A DNA stretch of 64,000 nt from Aquila chrysaetos chrysaetos (taxonomy: Eukaryota > Chordata > Aves > Accipitriformes > Accipitridae): NCBI RefSeq assembly GCF_900496995.4, contig NC_044006.1, positions 20,668,214 through 20,732,213 of the forward strand, in the 5' to 3' direction. The notes under the pieces were generated by a model. That model saw nothing but the letters and a program-made list of their open reading frames with translations, searched no databases and had not been told where the DNA came from. Of the stretch, positions 39,001 to 51,200 are shown piece by piece (within the stretch, counting starts at the first letter, position 1; each line of letters opens with the position of its first letter). The position numbers and the translations under genes are program-made.

Positions 39001-41189
39001 TACATTGCAGAAGAACTACTTTAGAAATGGTTTGCTAAATGTGGCAAATGCAAGTGCTGCAGATTTTAAATGGAAATGCTCAGTAACGTCTGTTGCTGAT
39101 AGGTTTAGTGAATGTTCTTGAAGGTGGATAACTGAAAATGATACAGTCTGATGCAAAGAAGCCAAGAAATATACACTTCTATTCTCCTTCCAACCATCGC
39201 ATAGTCTTTATTAAGCAGAATATTAAATTAAATCTGAACAGCATTTATCTCCTAGAATTCAATTTTTCTGACCATACGTCAGATAAGTCCATTCCATCTT
39301 CTGTCTGACTTTTAACTGCTTGCTAATGCAGTATCCATTGCGAACTGCATATGGTAGGAAAAAGATGATGGGATACTTGTCTGGATTCAGAGTAAGGCAT
39401 CCAAAATAAAATTGAGAAAAAAGACCTTAATTCAGCAAAGTGTTTCAGCTTTAAGCATGCAAATAGCCAATGAATCACATGCTTAAAGTAAGATTCATAT
39501 ATGTGCTTCTTGCTAAATTAGGCATAAATTATATCTACATATCAAACAACAACAAAAGCCCAGTAAAAAGACAAAACAAAAAAAACACAAAGAAAAGATA
39601 ACCATGAAAGCTTTGGTTCAGAAGCAATGTTCTCTCAGATATAATACAGTCCACATAAGGTCTGTTTTGTTTTACTCAGTCACTTTATTATTTATTGCTC
39701 AGTATCAAAAGGAATAAAACTGACATTGATTAAAGGCCATTGTGAGTTGTAGGTAATACTCATATAATTCTTTGTATAGTGTGATGCACATTGTAGGGAT
39801 AAATTGAAATCATAGAAGACTAAAATAGGAGGGAATCACAGTATGATGCAATCATGTAAACAACAGCACATATGTGGAGATTAATACAGATTTCCTTTGT
39901 TCACTTGACAGGCCTGATCAAAAGTAGCAAATATTTTAATTCTAACAAACACTTGAGTTTTTCCTTTGAACAGGTGAATATTAAAAAAAAATAAATCTTA
40001 TAAAGTGGAGTGGATTAATATGCCTCTACTGCTCTTCCTCTTGATCTTTAAGGCTTATCAGAATCCTCTGTTGTCCCACTGAGTTTATTGGTTACGTAGG
40101 AAAATGAGCTGAGCAGATATTCATCGTTGAACTGAAACCCCCCCCATTTATAAATTGCTGATATTCCCACAGCAGATATGAAATCAGATACTTTTGATCA
40201 GCCAGGAGGACATTAATAGTTGGTATAGACCACTTACATTATGAAGGACCATGTTTCAGCAGTTGACACCCCTGCAACTTCCTCTTCTGCAATTAAGTGA
40301 TACGTAAGTGCTGCAAAATGTGTCTCTGAGAGGTTGAAGCCTGATCTGCTCTGTGAACTTCTGGTCATGTGTAGAGTTGCACTGGATTTCATAAGGCTTT
40401 GAGTCAGGTCAGCTATTCAAATAGGGCAACCCAACTATTGAGACCCGGGCAGTGCAACACAGACTCAAACTGCCTCAGTATATGAAAGCAGGTCTACTAG
40501 CTTGTTTTTAGAAATAGTGTCAACTTTGCAAAGGCCTATACTAGCCTGGCAGCATGTGTGTTTCTTCTTGCAGTATCAGGATTTAGGACATCAATTTGGG
40601 GTTAATCGCAGTAAAGACTGGCATTCAGTCTCAAGCTGGTCAAATAAGGCATGAATTCAGCAGGGAGCTTTGGGATAGGACTTAATCTCTATGTCATAAT
40701 ACGTGCTAAGCTGTCTAAGTGTATTTGGTGCAATTACATCCAATTAAATACTTGGAAATTAGGTTCCCTGTCTTTAAACATCATAAGGCCCCTGGTCTAC
40801 AACAGGATTGGCACTGGCTGACTGGTATAATTTAGTCAAGATCCACAGGTCCCACAGACTGTGCTCCAGGTACCAAAAAGTTCATATGCCCAAAACATGT
40901 TTGAAGATGGAGGCTTGCATGGACAAAACAGAGCTGTCTGCACAGTCTTACTAGGATGGAAAAGGTTTACATGATGCTCATGGTGGTTTATGTCAAGGAG
41001 GAATTCATGTCAGTGTATTCACTGCTGAATCTGCAAAACTTCTATTTTGTAAATGAAGAAGATGCCTTTGGTGTGTGAACACAATGCTAAGACACTCAGC
41101 GCCTTTCTGTCACGAGTTCTGGATTTTGATAATCACAGACTTCACTTCTGTGTGCAGTCTGTCCTTTCCTAGCATTTTCAGTCTTCCGG
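36087..41189. other. Intergenic sequence past the STAC 3' end
   Basis: AT-rich DNA with a small TA-rich patch near 36745-36770, an A-rich patch at 39541-39598, the palindromic MITE fossil and distal AATAAA hexamers on the STAC strand. Part of it may be transcribed if STAC uses a distal poly(A) site. No exon is seen. Confidence 0.55.
39430..39518. mobile_element. Fossil palindromic MITE-like element
   Basis: Two arms, 39430-39459 and 39478-39518, are inverted copies. The inner 11 bp is perfect (ctttaagcatg against catgcttaaag), and the outer ends attcagcaaag and cttgctaaat still pair imperfectly. The loop is 18 bp. The right arm is about 11 bp longer, consistent with a deletion in the left arm. 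The pattern and wording resemble old non-autonomous palindromic DNA transposons that I recall as shared by birds, turtles and crocodilians; I cannot name the family with certainty. It lies 1.7 kb beyond the first candidate STAC poly(A) signal. Confidence 0.6.
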
Positions 41190-42134
41190 GGGTTAGCTAA
41201 CTGTTTTATTTTTTTATAAATAGGATTAATATATAAAATCTTTTAAGTGCAATAAACACAGAAAAATATAAAATGTTTCCAGCCTGTGGCTCTCTCCCAG
41301 CATTTTGTCCATTTTCTGTATCACCAGAGAAAGGTGTAGGAAACACAGAGGGACACTTCCAAACAGGCTTGTGAATCAGAGGACCGGCTATTTTTGTGAG
41401 CTAGAAGAGCCACCATCACACCCAACATACGCTGAGAGCTTTTGTTCATATACAGAGAAAACAAAGGACACACAAATTCGCTACTCTTTCATATAGGAAG
41501 ATTGCACAGAAAGAGAAAGCTGCCAACTTCCAGGGCACAGTGCATTTCTCGAACTGATGTTCACGTGGTGTCTCCAGACTGCTTTGTTATGAGACTAAAC
41601 ACCAGGATTAAACGCTTAAACTGATCGGTTGATACTGGGGACAAAACTGTAGAACCACAGCCACACTTTACTACAAGCATTGGACTGTAGTATGAGGACA
41701 GTTTGAATGGTATTCTCCCCCCTCCCCCCTAAATACACACTTCAAGCAAGAAAGCAGTCCAACAGTTTTCTAAGACACAAGAACAGGACGCGAGTTTAGA
41801 CCTTCAGAACAAGCTGCCTGTCTCCATCAGGGCTGTAACAGCCATCTTGCACCAGAAATCAGCCCAGACTTGTTTTTTCCTTACCTTATTCCTGTTAGTA
41901 ACCAAGGACCTCTGATTTCACTAGCAGTTTCTGACTATATTTTCTTTCAAACATTCCACTTATTTCTTAGTGTTGTTGTGGCAGTCTAAATGTCTTTTTC
42001 TTCTTGTAGTTGCAGTTTTCTCACTATTTCCCTGAACATCTGCAAGACAGCCCATCTGGGTTGACACAGTGTGAGATGAGGCAGACAGGCATTGCCAACA
42101 AAGGGCTCCTACTGCAGCAAGTGGGCTGTTGGAA
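41190..42134 (-). other. STAC: Probable STAC 3' UTR
   Basis: Transcript sequence continues below the STAC stop codon on the minus strand. The first minus-strand AATAAA is at 41205-41210, giving a 3' UTR of roughly 930 to 945 nt. Further AATAAA hexamers lie at 39691-39696, 39684-39689 and 39207-39212 and could serve longer isoforms, with a UTR of up to about 2.9 kb. I see no strong downstream GU-rich element at any of them, so the end is uncertain. The stretch includes a C-rich tract near 41717-41729. Confidence 0.5.
41205..41210 (-). terminator. Candidate STAC polyadenylation signal (AATAAA)
   Basis: The plus strand reads TTTATT within a T-rich run, so the minus strand reads AATAAA about 925 nt past the STAC stop codon. 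It is the first canonical hexamer in the transcript direction. The T-rich context could generate it by chance, and downstream GU content is weak. Confidence 0.4.
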
Positions 42135-42233
42135 TCAGATGTTTTCTAAGACGTCTATGGGGACAAAGCCTTTCTTCTTCCCGCTGTATACTTTGATAAA
42201 GCCATCGTGTTCCTTTTCAGAAGTCACACAAAT
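42135..42233 (-). CDS. STAC: STAC last coding exon, end of second SH3 and stop codon
   Basis: This exon is bounded upstream by GCATTCAG and runs to TGA at 42135-42137, giving 32 residues plus stop. It encodes [19 protein letters not shown], then [13 protein letters not shown]. The DGFIKV strand, the SGKKKG turn and the terminal P-DVLENI match the C-terminus of STAC; the protein ends exactly at the SH3 border as in other family members. It is separated from the preceding coding exon by an 8.9-kb intron, the largest complete one in the window. Substitutions relative to human are mostly conservative (I for V, F for L, I for L), and no open frame continues past the stop. Confidence 0.95.
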   Translation of the reverse strand: MCVTSEKEHDGFIKVYSGKKKGFVPIDVLENI

Positions 42234-45200
42234 CTGAATGCAAAGAAGGTATGAAAATAATAAACTCTTTGCCATGATCAAAGCGACAAATTATTCCAGG
42301 CTATTTATCAGGTGAGTTAGGCATCCCACTAGTTACTTCTATAACTAGAACAATCCCTTTTAGACTCTGACCACTTTGATAAGAAACTCAGACCCATATA
42401 TTCAGAGACCTACCTTTCCCCTGCCTCCCTGAAGTGCCACATATACATGAGCGACATTAAAATCATTAAGAACTTTGTGGTGGATCAAAGATTTTGAAAC
42501 TTGAATTATGACTTCAGCCTACTGTAATGATTGTGATTTAGCTGTCTGTGTATGAGAGGAATGGGTATTTCAGATCATGAGCTAGCTAGCTCCCTCAACG
42601 GCTGGTGCTGAAAAGGAACCACGACGCCAAGGTGGGTCACTTGTAGCAGCTGATCTGAGTGCAAGCATATTCTCTTTTGCATGTTGAAGGAGCCAACGTA
42701 CTTCTCAGATGAGCAGTGGGTTATGTTATTTATTCAGCCCTTGCAGCTACAGGTGCCTGTTTTGGATACCAAAGTATGTGATCTGAATCCAGCTCTGCAA
42801 GCCTGTTTGCCTAACATGTACTCCAAATGGAGACAGTTGTGGTGAAACCATGTGGTCTTTACAATAGCACAAATACTACATTGTGGTAAAGGTTTGCATT
42901 TCATTTCAGGAAGACCTTTGTGATCTCAGGTATTTCCACTTTGGGGCCCTTCCTGAGACACTTCTGGTAATGGCTGAGCCATTTGAAAGCCTAGTGGCAC
43001 AAGTACTTCAGACTGGGCACTTGAGCACAGAGCCACCCAAAATAAAGAATTGTTTTCAAACATCTGTGCCAAAGAATGATATAGTTCCTACTAATCAAAC
43101 ACGGCTAAAAAATAGCCAGAAAACTGATGGTCCTGTTGAGACCAACTCAGTGATTTCTTATGATGCCAGTGCCAGGTCTTTAAATGCCTCTGTCTGGACT
43201 AACACTCACAAAGGCTCTGTCTGATAAGTATTTACAGCATTTAATTACAATAATTCAGAAGGTATGAAATGAACAAAAATGGCTTTAAAGTGTTGCTGGC
43301 TAAATCCATTTCAGCATGACTGTTATGGATTGTATGGTGACACCTAAATACCATGTCTGAATTCTGGGCCAGCTTGTCCTCCTGTTGTTACATACATAAA
43401 ATTACTAGCAACACTGATGCTGCCAGGGAGAAATGAAAGGTCATAAGAAGGAGGTGAAGCTGCTTCATATTTGCCACCTCCAGTATTTGGAAATGGTCAG
43501 ATCCATCTCTGTACCTGTAAACAAAGGTTTGGAAAGCAAATCGATTCATTAATTTTCTTACTTAAGCTACCTTCTTAACACTAACTGAATTGGATCCCTG
43601 GGGCAGAATGACTGAGCACACCAACAGAGCTGACATACAATTAAAAATAAATGTATTGTTGTTTAGGCTAAATCACATGGAAAGCATGGGAGAAGTATGG
43701 AATTGATGCCATTTAGTTTAGGTTCTGTTGCAAAACAGCCAAGCTCTTTGTATCTTGAATCCCTAGCAGAGCAGCTGCTTCCTCTGCAGTCACATTACCA
43801 TTCGAAGCAGAGAGGTGTAAAGCACATGTACACAGAAAGGTGTTTCTGACTACTGCTAGGTGTTGGTCTGTGGCTCTGAGAAAGACTATGAAAACTTCAA
43901 TGATGAGGGCAAAAGCCTTCAGAGAAGCATGAGACTAAGGATGGCTGAGCATGGCAGAGTATCCAAGAGTAGGAAAGAGCATCTTGGTTGAAAGATGCCC
44001 CTTCTTGGTTGATCCCTGCTGTTGTGTGGGAAAATGAGCCTCTGCAGCTTCTCCATAACTAGACCTGGCTGGTTAAAAGGAATGCCTGACTCCATCACTG
44101 TGCTTTCCTCCTAACTAAAGATGTCTGCAAGACCTCTAGCTTTTTGCATGGGCCAAAGAGTCCCCAGAATAGTCAGATTTCCAGAAGTGACCTCCAGCAG
44201 GTCTGCACTGCTCACTAGCCATGCTGGATTTCTTGCTTAACCTCTGGTGCTGTGCAGAACATATTGCAAGAACAGAGTTGCTTTTCCCTGATGTCTTGTA
44301 CTGTCAGCAGAATGATTTGTGAACAAAAGAAAAATACTGAGCTTTCTGAACACTGATTTTCTTTATCTTTGGAGTGAAAAAGGATGGCAGATTGGGTCAT
44401 TTTTTAGAGTTTTTTTTGGTTCTGCTGCTGGTTTGAGTGCTCCTTGATATCAGTGGGAGTGCTCTGCTACAGCAATAACTTTAGATCTTCACTGGGCATG
44501 AGGAGTACAAGGGCTTTCTGTAAGAACTTCTCTCACTCTACGTACTAATACATTGATCTGAATTCTCCCAAACTCCAGCTGAAATTCTCTCACACTATTG
44601 CATGTGCCGGCCCCCGGATGGCAGAGTTTTTTTCCCCACAACTTCCCAAGGAAGGGAATGTGTCGGGGGCAGACTGAGCTTGGCCACAATATGCCACACT
44701 TTCCTAATCCTGTGCAACTCAGAAGGCCTCCTGGGGCTGTGGCAGCTGCCAGAGCTTTGCAAAGCCCTGGAGCTGCTCCAAATTCTGCAGTTTCAGAAAA
44801 GACGGAACACAACAACATCTTTGGCCACTTTTGTCCTCATCCCCTTTTGTGAGTGCTGCCAAGGATTTCACCCACAAGTTGTAGCCTTGGGATTTGGCTC
44901 TTGACTTTCTCAGGTGAGTGTAAATCAGGAGTAACCCCAGATGAGTGCATGGTAGTATCCAGAGTTTTGGACTCCACCTGATGAATCAGCTGTTGCTGAG
45001 GACAGCAGAATGGATTTAGCCTGGTGACAGATGGCAAACATGATGGTTGTGAAGGCACAAGGTCCCACAGCTACTATCAGGCGATCTTGGTTTTCTGTAT
45101 CAATCTGGAAACTGCTTAAAATGGCAGCTACTCAGGCTGGCAAGTTTTGGGGGGAAGGCTGCTGGCCTGACAAGGTAAGCGAGCCACTGAGCAGCCACTC

Positions 45201-48200
45201 CCCAGTGAATTTGGTAGCAACACAAATGGAAACAAACACTTAGTTTATTTTTTTACCTGCACCCTGGCTCAAGAGGTTAGTAGTGGAGTAAGCCACAGGG
45301 TAAGAAACCACATCTCAGGCTATTTCTCAGTCATCAAGTGATCTCAGAACTAGCTGAAAGTGGGATCTAATATTATAAAGTCACTCCCCCATTCTTTCAT
45401 CTCATTTTGTTTAAAAAAAACCCCAAACACTAGAAACAAAACAAACAACTGTTTGGCTGTTGTCTGAACTTGTCAACATCTGCCCTGAGGATTTTTTGTC
45501 CATCAGTCAGCCCTGAGCAGATGGGGGAGATGAGCAATTAGGAAATGATCCTTTAAGCTGCACAGTCATTAATACTCTCCTGTTCTTCTAAGTCCTGTGC
45601 TTTGAATTTGGGCTTCAGTGGCAAATTCTCTTTGTCCAGGAGTAATTTTGAACTTGCTCTAATTTTCTGCAGCTGTCTTTTGCTTATCTTTTCTCTCCCA
45701 TATATTTAACCCATCTGTCAGCCACAGACTGGCTCTGATGAAGTAGGAATTTGGTTATGAGGACAGTAGAGTTTAAAGAGCTGTCCTGGAGCCCGCAGAC
45801 AGTGCCAGGTCAAGAGGTCTGAAAGCTCAAGTCTTCTGTTTGTCTGTAAGAATGACAGCACAGGGACACTGTGAGTTTCCACATCTGCTGCTGCCTGTGC
45901 ACTGGAGTTCTTGCCTGTGTGAGCTTTGTAGATGGAAATGGTAAGTAGTTCAGTTTTCACACCCATTCGGCCATGGTGCAAATGATGATGAAACGTTTTA
46001 TATCAGCTGTTTCATTAGCTTTTGGACTGAGAACACCAGCTTGTTTCACCTACCGCACTTCTTTAGGGTTTTAAAGATGACCTGGACTAAACTGGATGCA
46101 TAATGGGCTGTGCCCATGTTTTAGACTCTTGCAAGATTGTGTGCCATTCAGTATCTCTGAATGAATGTGGACACCCACCCCTGTTCAGCAAGACTGACAT
46201 CAATGAAAATCAGAGATAGCTGGAAAAAGACCCTTTTTCCCTTAAGCCTAGCTGTGAAGTGCAGTGGTTATAGTTGGGGAGGACATGAAGAACTGCAACA
46301 TCACTTTCTGCACTGGGTTTGTGTTTTAAGTGATTCAGCCTGAATGCATAAGTCACCGTGACACAACTGATTTTCAAAGGCAGCTGAGTCATGCTCTTAG
46401 AAGTTCAGTATCCCAGGATGAAAAATGTGGGGACAAAAAGTAATTCCTAGGCAGTGAGGTGAAAAGCCAGGTAGCAACAAAGCATCCAGACTAATCAGAA
46501 GAAGACCAAAGAGAGGTGGATCCCCCAGGGCTGGAGACCTGGACTGGAATCCTGCCTTGTTGAGCCTAGCCTCATGAATATGTTTAAACCCATTCCTAGA
46601 CTATCCTGGAGTGGCTAGATCATATCTGCATATACTTGCTAATGTACATGTGCTAAAAGTGACTCTTTCTGAAATTTGTGTGACTGGGGTGTTGGGGTAG
46701 GAGAGCAGTTTGTCCCCTGTGCTGTGGTGCCAAGGGGACAGCAAGGCTGACAGCTCTGGTTTGGAAGTTGTGGCCATCACAACAGCAGTGGGCTATTTGC
46801 AGTCACTGCAGAAGCTGGCTGGGAGATGCTTTTGGTAACAGGGCTAGTTTGTATCAGTGACATTTATAAAAAACATCCATCGCAAAATGGATCTGTTGCA
46901 CTGACCTTTGTGTAAACTCACAGTCCACATCTGGAACAGGCAGAGAATTTCTGATTGCCAGTCTTGTTACCAATGTCATGGCTTGGGGTCATTTCTATTA
47001 CACAAGATCACTTGTGCAATTTAAAATCAATTATGTTATTTAATCAATCACAAAAAAAACCAACTCTAAAGTGGTTTGAATTAGTGTGACTGTAGACATC
47101 AGAGAGGCAGCCAGTGAAGGGTGTGAGTAGGTTTTTTTTAAAAGAGGTTATTTCCTTTATTTAAGTAAGTAGGATGTTATAAGAGGAGTAAAAACAGACA
47201 TTCAAACAATAGATTGTTATGACTTCTTTAAAAATAAGGATGACCAAAAATGTTAGAGGCTTTTTAAGACATGCTTTTCCAAACATTGATGATATATTAG
47301 ATATGGTGACTTTTTGTTTTGTGAAAAGAGGTCAAATCAGAGCCTGTAGTCATGCAAAGAAGCATTTGTATAATGAATTTGTGGTAATGAACTAGGGTAG
47401 GCTAAAGCAGAAGTTACAGGCTGGAGAAAACTTTATTTATCCAAGTAATGGTACAATCAATCATAGTTGGAAATTATGCAGCCAGTATTGTGTGTGAGAC
47501 AGCTTAAAAGAGTGGAGAGCCCCAGAAATTGGCTGTTTTTTTGCTTCCCTCTTAATAATCTTGCTTTACAGATGTCAGAGTCTATGTCTGCCTCCCTTTC
47601 ACAGATTCCTGACTGAGCCCTGTGGTGCCCAGTCATCTTCTGAATTGGATTCAGGACCCACAAATCTGTCAGTGAACCCTAAACTCCAAGATATTGATGT
47701 CTCTGAAGCAGTACAATTTTTCTCCCCCAGGCTGGGTTTCATATTTCGTAATGAAATTTTCAAGGGATCCTTTGTGAAGACTAGCTCGTGCATATTGCTT
47801 AAGATGGGTGAGCAAATTGTGTTGTTTGTCCCTCAGTCCTCTCCTTGAGTATTGGCTTTTCCAGAAAGGTTTGCATGAAGCTGAAGCTCAAAATATTATT
47901 CCCAGGGCATGAACCTGCCAAGCGATTCCAGAGAAAGCCTCACCCACTGTGCTTCAAACTTTGAAAATGTCTCTGCTTGCCTGAAATGGCTTTTTTTTAA
48001 AGCAGTCATGTGGCATTCTTGATGTGAATATATTGCCTTTTGCCTTACAAGAATAGACTCTCTACCTGGGAACATTCATATAAGGCACAAAGGGGATAGA
48101 GACCTGCAGTATAAACCATGGATGGTATCAAGCAATATAATGAAAATTCATATTACTGTCATTGGATAAGTTTTTCTGTTGGCATGTCATCCTTGCCTTT

Positions 48201-51200
48201 GTTGTCAGAATGGCTCTGGACTATTGTTAGACCCTGTAGAATTTGAGCCAGTGAATTAACAGTATAAAATTGAGACAATTTGCTATACTATAGTCACAAG
48301 AATTTATTAGACCAGTTAATGAGTTTTTCTAGCTAAAGTGAGACTTGACAGGAATTGGTAGCAATGAATAATCTCCCCTTCTTCCTAATTTGGAACAAGC
48401 CAGTGCTTTGCACATATTACATATATTGCACTCACAGCACTCCGGACACTGTGCCCAGAGACAGCTAAAATGGCTGTTTACATCCCACAGAAATCCCCAA
48501 ATAGAGAAGGAAAAAAAAAAAAAAAAAAGAATTCTGCTAAACTTTTCCCTGAAGTCCCATTCAGATTACTTTTTTCCTTTTTATGCCTTCCCTATTGCAC
48601 TGCCCTCTCTGCTTCACATAGAAAACAACGGGGAAATAAAAGACAGAAACTAAGAGAAATGGCTGAATAAAGAAGAAAGAAAATTTGCCTTTGGAAATAT
48701 AAAATAAAAAATTCCCAAAAACAATTAAAATGTTTTTCACGATAAGAGATTTTCCACAGTGAAGGCAAAGTTGTTTTGTTAAAAAAAAGACAAAAAATTA
48801 TGCCATTCAGATAGAGGTTTCCATGGCAGGCACACGTCCCACAGGCTATATTTGGGAGAACTTGTGCTCCTGTCCCCATGCTGCCACTACACATTGGCCC
48901 TGTGCATGCTGCCAGCTCTCCCTGGGGGCTATTATGGGGGGCTCAAACCCTGTATGGAGGGACAGCAGGAAGCAGATGAGCGTCCATGGCCTTGCTGTGA
49001 CTGTCCTGCCTGGAAATTACTCAAAATGGCTTTGAAGCTACTTGAATGTCTCCTTTTTTGCATAATTTGTGGAGGGTGGAGTGGGATCTGTTGGGTCTGC
49101 TCCTTTCCTCTCATGTCTCTGCATCCATGTGTTTGTTCAGTCTGATCTCTGCCCTCTGTTTTACACCAAATATTTCTTTCTTTCTTCCTCTGAAGCCTCT
49201 CCCACATGCAGTGAGGACCCAACAGCATCCACATTCAACCTCAGCATTTGCATGGGTTTGAGATAGAGCTGAATAAGTTTGTTAAAAAAAGAGGAAGTAG
49301 TAGACAGATGGGATGGATTCATCCCTTTCTTTACCTCCTGCCCTACCAGAGACGATGATGCGCCCCTGACTGCAAACTCCTTTGTGAGCCTATTATGAAA
49401 CAGGGACAATAGGAAGTCATTGTGTTTAGATGAAGTTGTTTGGACACTGTGGTTTTGTGAGAAATGAGACAAGAAACTAGGCCCTCACTGTTTGCAGCAG
49501 CAGCCACACTAACAGAGAGGATCTGGTGTGCCCACTGGCGAGAAGGGACTCAGACCTTGACCATTCCCTCATGCTGGCATGCCATATTCCCACACCACCG
49601 TTTCCCCAAGCTTTGCCCTTGTGTATTGCTTATTCTAGAGCACAACAGGTGCAAAACCTTTCATTCTGCTTTGGTAATATTTTTTACCTCTGTGTGAACA
49701 TATAGAAACAATCAAAAGAGGTGCAGGGTAGAAAAAATTTAAGCACTTTCTCTCTTTCTAGCAACTTCAGGGGTGCCCAATGTACTATATGCACAGGGGC
49801 ATTTAAAATATATTCTGGTCAGTGTATTGCTGTGCCTTCCTTAAAAAGCTGTGTGTACCCAAGGATTGTTAGCACTTGTATGTTTTGCTGTGCCACAAGA
49901 CAGCAGCACCAGCAAAGGTATAAGCTAATCTTACCCACCCGTGGAGTGAAGTGTTACAGAAGTTCTGTGTGGAAAAATCTATGGCCCTGAAATCCACCCT
50001 GATGCTAACTTCTGCTCTACTTTATCAAAATCAGTGGCTGTCCAGGCACTGTAAGGCAAACAATTCCTGGTGATGTGACATCAATTGCCAAAGGAAAGGA
50101 AATACCTAATGAGGTAGAAGGTACAGTGAGAAAAATCTAGCTTTCTATTTCATCCAGGCATCAGAGAACTCAAGCTGTGCGCCACCCTTAGTCAGCCATC
50201 CTCCTATTTACATGAGCTTATGCCCAAACCTGGCTGTCCCTTAGTGCAGGTTTTAAGCCATATTCTTCTCTCACTTCGCCCCAGCAAGCATTTATAGCAG
50301 CATCACAAGACTTGACGCTTGGATGTATTAAATGTCTGGTAAGAATTGTGTTAAAAATCACATTTAAAATCAGATCAAAGACAAACCTCATGATAGTGGC
50401 CATGGCTTTTGCCTAGTGAACCCACCTGAAGGATACAAAGTAGAAGGAGCTGCTGAAAGTACACCAAGGTGAATGGACCCTGTGAGTCCTCACTGTACAT
50501 GGTGTACTTTAACTCACAGCAGCACTTCTAGTTTAGCATAAATTACAGCCTGTAGAGAGGGTGTGTAAGTGGTGACACAAGCAATTAATGATTAAAGATA
50601 CTTTGCAACTTGTGAACAAGAGTTAAATTTAAGATTTACAGGTTGGTTTGGTGCTACCTTAACTCTATTGCTCCTAAAGCCAAAACAATATGAGCTCTGT
50701 TTAGATCTTTAGGTAAGTTAAGGTGTGGGGAGGGAGCCACTGTCTTTTACTACATTAGCTCTAATAATGAGGAGAAAACCAGATCATTTTTCAGGCACAC
50801 AAAGTCTACCTCTAAGATGGTGTGTTCTTCAAGCTGTTCCTCTGAAGTCAGTAGAAGTGTGCATTTTATGTAATGTATATTTATGAATGTCTCTGAGACT
50901 GAAAATTTAGGCTACGTTAGGCAGGGAGTATGCATTCGCACAAGGCCAAACACTGCTCTTAACTGGCTACTAGACACTATTACTGTACAAATAATAAATC
51001 TTGTAGTAAAATTGCAGTGAACAGCATCTGCCTGTGCTTATCTTGCACAACTTTCCCTCCAATCATTGGTCAGACCGCTGGATGCTCAAGTCCAGTGGGG
51101 AACCAGCCCAGGGGAACTTACCTGGTTCTCTTTCAGAGTTATCTGTCCCTGTTCCTTGCAGCCAATGAATGTCCTGATGCACCTGTAAATCTTCTCATCG

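Larger units (their letters stand above)
42234..51121 (-). other. STAC: STAC intron, 8.9 kb, before the last coding exon
   Basis: The intron runs from the GTAAGT donor of exon 51122-51259 to the acceptor of 42135-42233. It holds A18 at 48511-48528, a possible ancient element fossil at 44914, a 14-bp palindrome at 42579-42592 and an AT-rich conserved-looking stretch near 42440-42560. Open frames inside it, such as 42883-43224 plus, match nothing known. Confidence 0.9.

Noticed and set aside
42579..42592. 14-bp perfect palindrome gagctagctagctc
   Set aside because: Built from GCTA repeats, it is palindromic by simple-repeat structure. Not considered significant.
42883..43224. 113-codon plus-strand open frame in the STAC intron
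   Set aside because: No recognisable domain, antisense to STAC, no splice context and unremarkable length for 64 kb of random sequence.
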